DNA from: Vairimorpha apis BRL 01
Lineage: Eukaryota > Microsporidia > Nosematidae
Length of the DNA: 17,013 nt
NCBI GenBank assembly: GCA_000447185.1
Contig: KE647279.1
Span: 1 to 17,013 of the forward strand
Direction of reading: 5' to 3'
The notes beneath the pieces were generated by a model that worked only from the letters and a program-made list of their open reading frames with translations, was not told the origin of the DNA and did not search any database. Made by a program: the position numbers and the translations under genes. This document shows, piece after piece, positions 14,466-17,013 of the stretch; within the stretch, counting starts at the first letter, position 1; each line of letters opens with the position of its first letter.

Positions 14466-16128
14466 TGGTACTATAAAATGTATTGGAGCTACAACAGAAG
14501 ATGAATATAGAAAATATGTAGAACAAGATCCAGCATTTGAAAGAAGATTTGTTCAAGTAGCTGTCAGAGAACCGACTATAGAAGATTCAATAACAATGTT
14601 AAGAGGATTAAGAGAAAGATTAGAACTTCATCATGGTGTGAAAATAAGTGATAACTCTTTAGTATACGCAGCGAAAGCTTCTAAACAATATATTCCTAAT
14701 AGACGTTTACCTGATATAGCAATTGATTTGATTGATAGTGCTTGTGCAAGTGCTGTTATAGCATTAGAAAATAAACCTAAAGAAATTTTAGAAGCACAAA
14801 ATAAAATATGGTCTTTGGAATTAGAAAAAACAAGTTTAGAAATTGATTTGGAAAGAGATAAAGATGAAAGTATTTTGAAAAAAATTGAAGAAGTTGAATT
14901 TAAAATTGAGCAACTAAAAAATTCACTTATACCAATGGAGGAAGCATATGTAAAAGATAAAAAACATATTATTGAAGCTAAAAGTTTAAGGAAAAAATTA
15001 GAAGATACTAAATTAAGACTTCAACAAGCAGAACGTGATAGAGAAACTTATGTTGCCTTAGATTTGAAAAATAATGTGATTCCAATTATTGAAGAAGAAT
15101 TAAAAAAATTAACTGGTGTAGAAGTCATTCAACCTCATCATGTAGCAGAAAAAATAAGTGGTTGGACGGGAATACCAGTAAAACGATTGACAATGAAAGA
15201 AAATGAAAGATTAATTGAAATGCCAAATAGAATTAAAAACAGAATTTTTGGACAAGATGAGGCAGTTAATGCAATAACAGACTCAATTCTTACATCAAGA
15301 GTAGGACTTTCGAGAAAAGATAAACCAATAGGTGCATTTTTGCTACTTGGACCAACTGGTGTTGGAAAAACAGAATTAGCAAAAGCAGTTGCAGCCGAGT
15401 TATTTGATGATGAGAAAAACATGGTTGTCTTAGATATGAGCGATTATGGTAATGAAATCTCAGTTACTAAATTAATTGGAGCATCTGCTGGGTATGTTGG
15501 TTATAATGAAGGAGGTACGCTTACTGAACCAATAAGAAGAAAGCCTTATAATGTAATTTTATTAGATGAATTAGACTTGGCACATCAATCAGTTCTTAAT
15601 GTTCTTTATCAACTTCTTGATGAGGGAAGAATTACAGATGGAAAAGGAGTAGTAGTAGATTTTAGAAATTGTGTTATTATAATGACTTCAAATTTAGGAC
15701 AAAATGTAATTATGAATTCAGATGAAATTGGAATTAAAGAAAAAGAAGAATTAGAAAAAATAGTTTTACAAAGATTTGGTCCACCTTTTGTTAATAGAAT
15801 TGATAATGTTATTTATTTTAATAAGTTAGGTATTGAAACAATTGGAAAAATATTAGATTATCAAATTTCTGAACTTAATAAATTACTTAAAGAAAAAAAT
15901 ATTAAATTTGCTATAAGTAGTAGTGTGGCAGATGAATTAATAGCAAAAGCACATTCTTCTGTTTATGGAGCTCGACTCGTTAAAAGACTTGTTCAATCGA
16001 ATTTTGTAACAGCATTAACACGTATATGTTTAAGAAAGAATAACGATGATGAAATGTTTGTAAGATGTTATGGATTATATGAGAATCAAAATGGGGAAAG
16101 AATTGGTGATTATGTTTATGTTTATTAA
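14452..16128 (+). CDS. HSP104: Hsp104/ClpB disaggregase, fragment 3: rest of NBD1, middle coiled-coil and NBD2
   Basis: The frame is open from before 14377, but homology begins at 14452 (PGLANGTIKC). In order it contains sensor 1 IGATTEDEYRKYVEQ, arginine-finger region AFERRF, and YIPNRRLPDIAIDLID. The coiled-coil middle domain runs roughly 14760-15060 (Lys/Glu-rich, ending QQAERDRETYVALDL). Then come GWTGIPVKRL, NBD2 Walker A LLLGPTGVGKTELAKAVA, an intact NBD2 pore loop AGYVGYNEGG, Walker B VILLDELDLAH, sensor 1 IIMTSNLG, FVNRID, and sensor 2 YGARLVKRL, where the usual Pro of GARPL is Leu. All residues needed for ATP hydrolysis are present. The end (GDYVYVY) lacks the acidic DDLD-type tail of yeast Hsp104 that docks TPR co-chaperones. 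Strong conservation after both frame breaks argues against an old pseudogene. Confidence 0.9.
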   Translation, partial: PGLANGTIKCIGATTEDEYRKYVEQDPAFERRFVQVAVREPTIEDSITMLRGLRERLELHHGVKISDNSLVYAAKASKQYIPNRRLPDIAIDLIDSACASAVIALENKPKEILEAQNKIWSLELEKTSLEIDLERDKDESILKKIEEVEFKIEQLKNSLIPMEEAYVKDKKHIIEAKSLRKKLEDTKLRLQQAERDRETYVALDLKNNVIPIIEEELKKLTGVEVIQPHHVAEKISGWTGIPVKRLTMKENERLIEMPNRIKNRIFGQDEAVNAITDSILTSRVGLSRKDKPIGAFLLLGPTGVGKTELAKAVAAELFDDEKNMVVLDMSDYGNEISVTKLIGASAGYVGYNEGGTLTEPIRRKPYNVILLDELDLAHQSVLNVLYQLLDEGRITDGKGVVVDFRNCVIIMTSNLGQNVIMNSDEIGIKEKEELEKIVLQRFGPPFVNRIDNVIYFNKLGIETIGKILDYQISELNKLLKEKNIKFAISSSVADELIAKAHSSVYGARLVKRLVQSNFVTALTRICLRKNNDDEMFVRCYGLYENQNGERIGDYVYVY

Positions 16129-17013
16129 AAAATATGATAAATAATATTTGAATTAAATGTGGTTTTTTATATTTAATTTTTACTTTTATAAATATAATGT
16201 TATATTAAATTTAAAATTTTAAATATAAAAATTGTGTTTTTTCTTAAAAAAAATATTTTTAGAACAAATAATTTAAATAAATTTTATAAAAAATAAGGGA
16301 TTATACAATGTTTTAAAATTTATATTTTCAAAAGATTTTTAATAAAATTCAATAAATATTTAAATCTTAAAATTTACTTAGCTTTTGTTTTTTTATGCAC
16401 CTTTAAAATAAATCTCATATTTAAAAAATACTTACTAGATAGAAATTTGAAAATGACTAATTTAAAAATATTTAAAATTAAATAATTAAATTAGTTTGCT
16501 GATAAAACCCTCAAAAGGATGTGTAATTTTTATAAAAGAAATTAAATAATTAAAAAAAATCTGTTAGAAATCTATTACATTTTTCAAATAAAATTAATTT
16601 AGATTAAGATGATATTGTACTATAAAAACTAATTATAAATTAATTTTTTTGTATAATACAAATATATAATCATAAAAAATGTTTTTATAAAGAAAAATTG
16701 ACATTATAAATCAAAAAATACAATGTCTGTGAATAAAATATGTTTAAACCTACATTAAATAAAATATAATAAAAAATTAAATCAAAATTTTGAAAAAATT
16801 TATTTTATAAATTTTAATATATGTAAAATATGTATGTTAATTTTAATTTTTATTAAGATTTGTAACAAATGTATGATAAAAAATAATTTTAAAAAGCAAA
16901 TTTCCTATACAATTTTAATTAATTATTTTCTTATATGTAAAATATGTAAATTAATTTATGATTTTTTAAGTATTTTTGTTAAATAAATATTTTTAATTAA
17001 GATGGTAAATTTA
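16129..17013. other. Gene-free 3' flank of Hsp104
   Basis: About 885 bp downstream of Hsp104 without a supported gene. It holds a 17-base direct repeat (listed separately). A short minus-strand stretch around 16500-16535 translates to THPFEGFISKL but has no start codon. An ATG at 17002 begins a reading frame cut by the window edge and cannot be judged. Confidence 0.4.
16818..16948 (+). repeat. Pair of 17-base direct repeats 114 bp apart
   Basis: TATATGTAAAATATGTA occurs at 16818-16834 and 16932-16948. In both copies it is followed by two differing bases and TTAATTT, so similarity covers about 26 bases. Low-complexity composition makes chance or a local duplication both possible. Confidence 0.3.

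Noticed and set aside
15138..15422. 94-codon minus-strand ORF inside Hsp104
   Set aside because: Antisense shadow of the conserved middle-domain/NBD2 region.
16495..16570. Minus-strand stretch translating to THPFEGFISKL
   Set aside because: Only about 25 codons open, no start codon, no matching family; likely chance.
1..17013. tRNA, rRNA, snRNA, CRISPR array or transposon
   Set aside because: No cloverleaf with a TTCGA-type arm, no conserved rRNA or U-snRNA motifs, no regular repeat-spacer pattern, and no transposase, integrase or reverse transcriptase motifs were found by reading both strands by eye.

Overview
The window looks like a contig from a microsporidian, an obligate intracellular parasite related to fungi. 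It is extremely AT-rich by eye and carries plainly eukaryotic genes: ribosomal protein eL15, an eIF4E-family protein, a TRAPP subunit, a forkhead factor and Hsp104. I can support no introns. Proteins tend to be shortened, and several genes carry a CCC trinucleotide within about 7 nt of the start codon, as described for microsporidian start contexts. Genus cannot be resolved by eye. Some gene-free stretches (about 1.3, 2.1 and 1.5 kb) are long for the group.

Layout. 1-230 (minus): N-terminal part of a POT/PTR2-type peptide transporter running off the left edge. 360-1232 (plus): a short-chain dehydrogenase resembling 3-ketodihydrosphingosine reductase, divergent from the transporter. 1328-2898 (plus): unrecognised small ORFs, one broken at an A9 run. 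3404-4141 (plus): a CYRI/FAM49-like protein (Rac1-binding DUF1394 fold). 4507-5064 (plus): an eIF4E-family cap-binding protein with class II (4EHP-like) substitutions. 5419-5874 (plus): TRAPP subunit Trs31/TRAPPC5. 8679-7191 (minus): a forkhead transcription factor split over two or three frames. 10833-11447 (plus): eL15. 12024-11761 (minus): a small three-span membrane protein, possibly Asterix/PAT10-like. 13601-16128 (plus): a full-length Hsp104/ClpB disaggregase broken into three frames by two apparent single-base insertions, with two heat-shock-element-like palindromes just upstream.

The recognisable genes are housekeeping functions (sphingolipid synthesis, vesicle tethering, translation, transcription, protein disaggregation, nutrient import). 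They do not form one operon-like system. The most striking feature of the window is recurrent frame disruption: four of about eleven genes are broken by single-base shifts, mostly at A/T runs, while the predicted protein stays conserved across the breaks. This could be homopolymer sequencing error, fresh pseudogenisation, or tolerated or programmed slippage. The sequence alone cannot decide. Other points worth checking are the CYRI-like protein in a lineage with a reduced actin toolkit, the class II-like eIF4E, the Hsp104 pore-loop Tyr-to-His change, and a GC-richer island at about 9205-9245 in an AT desert.
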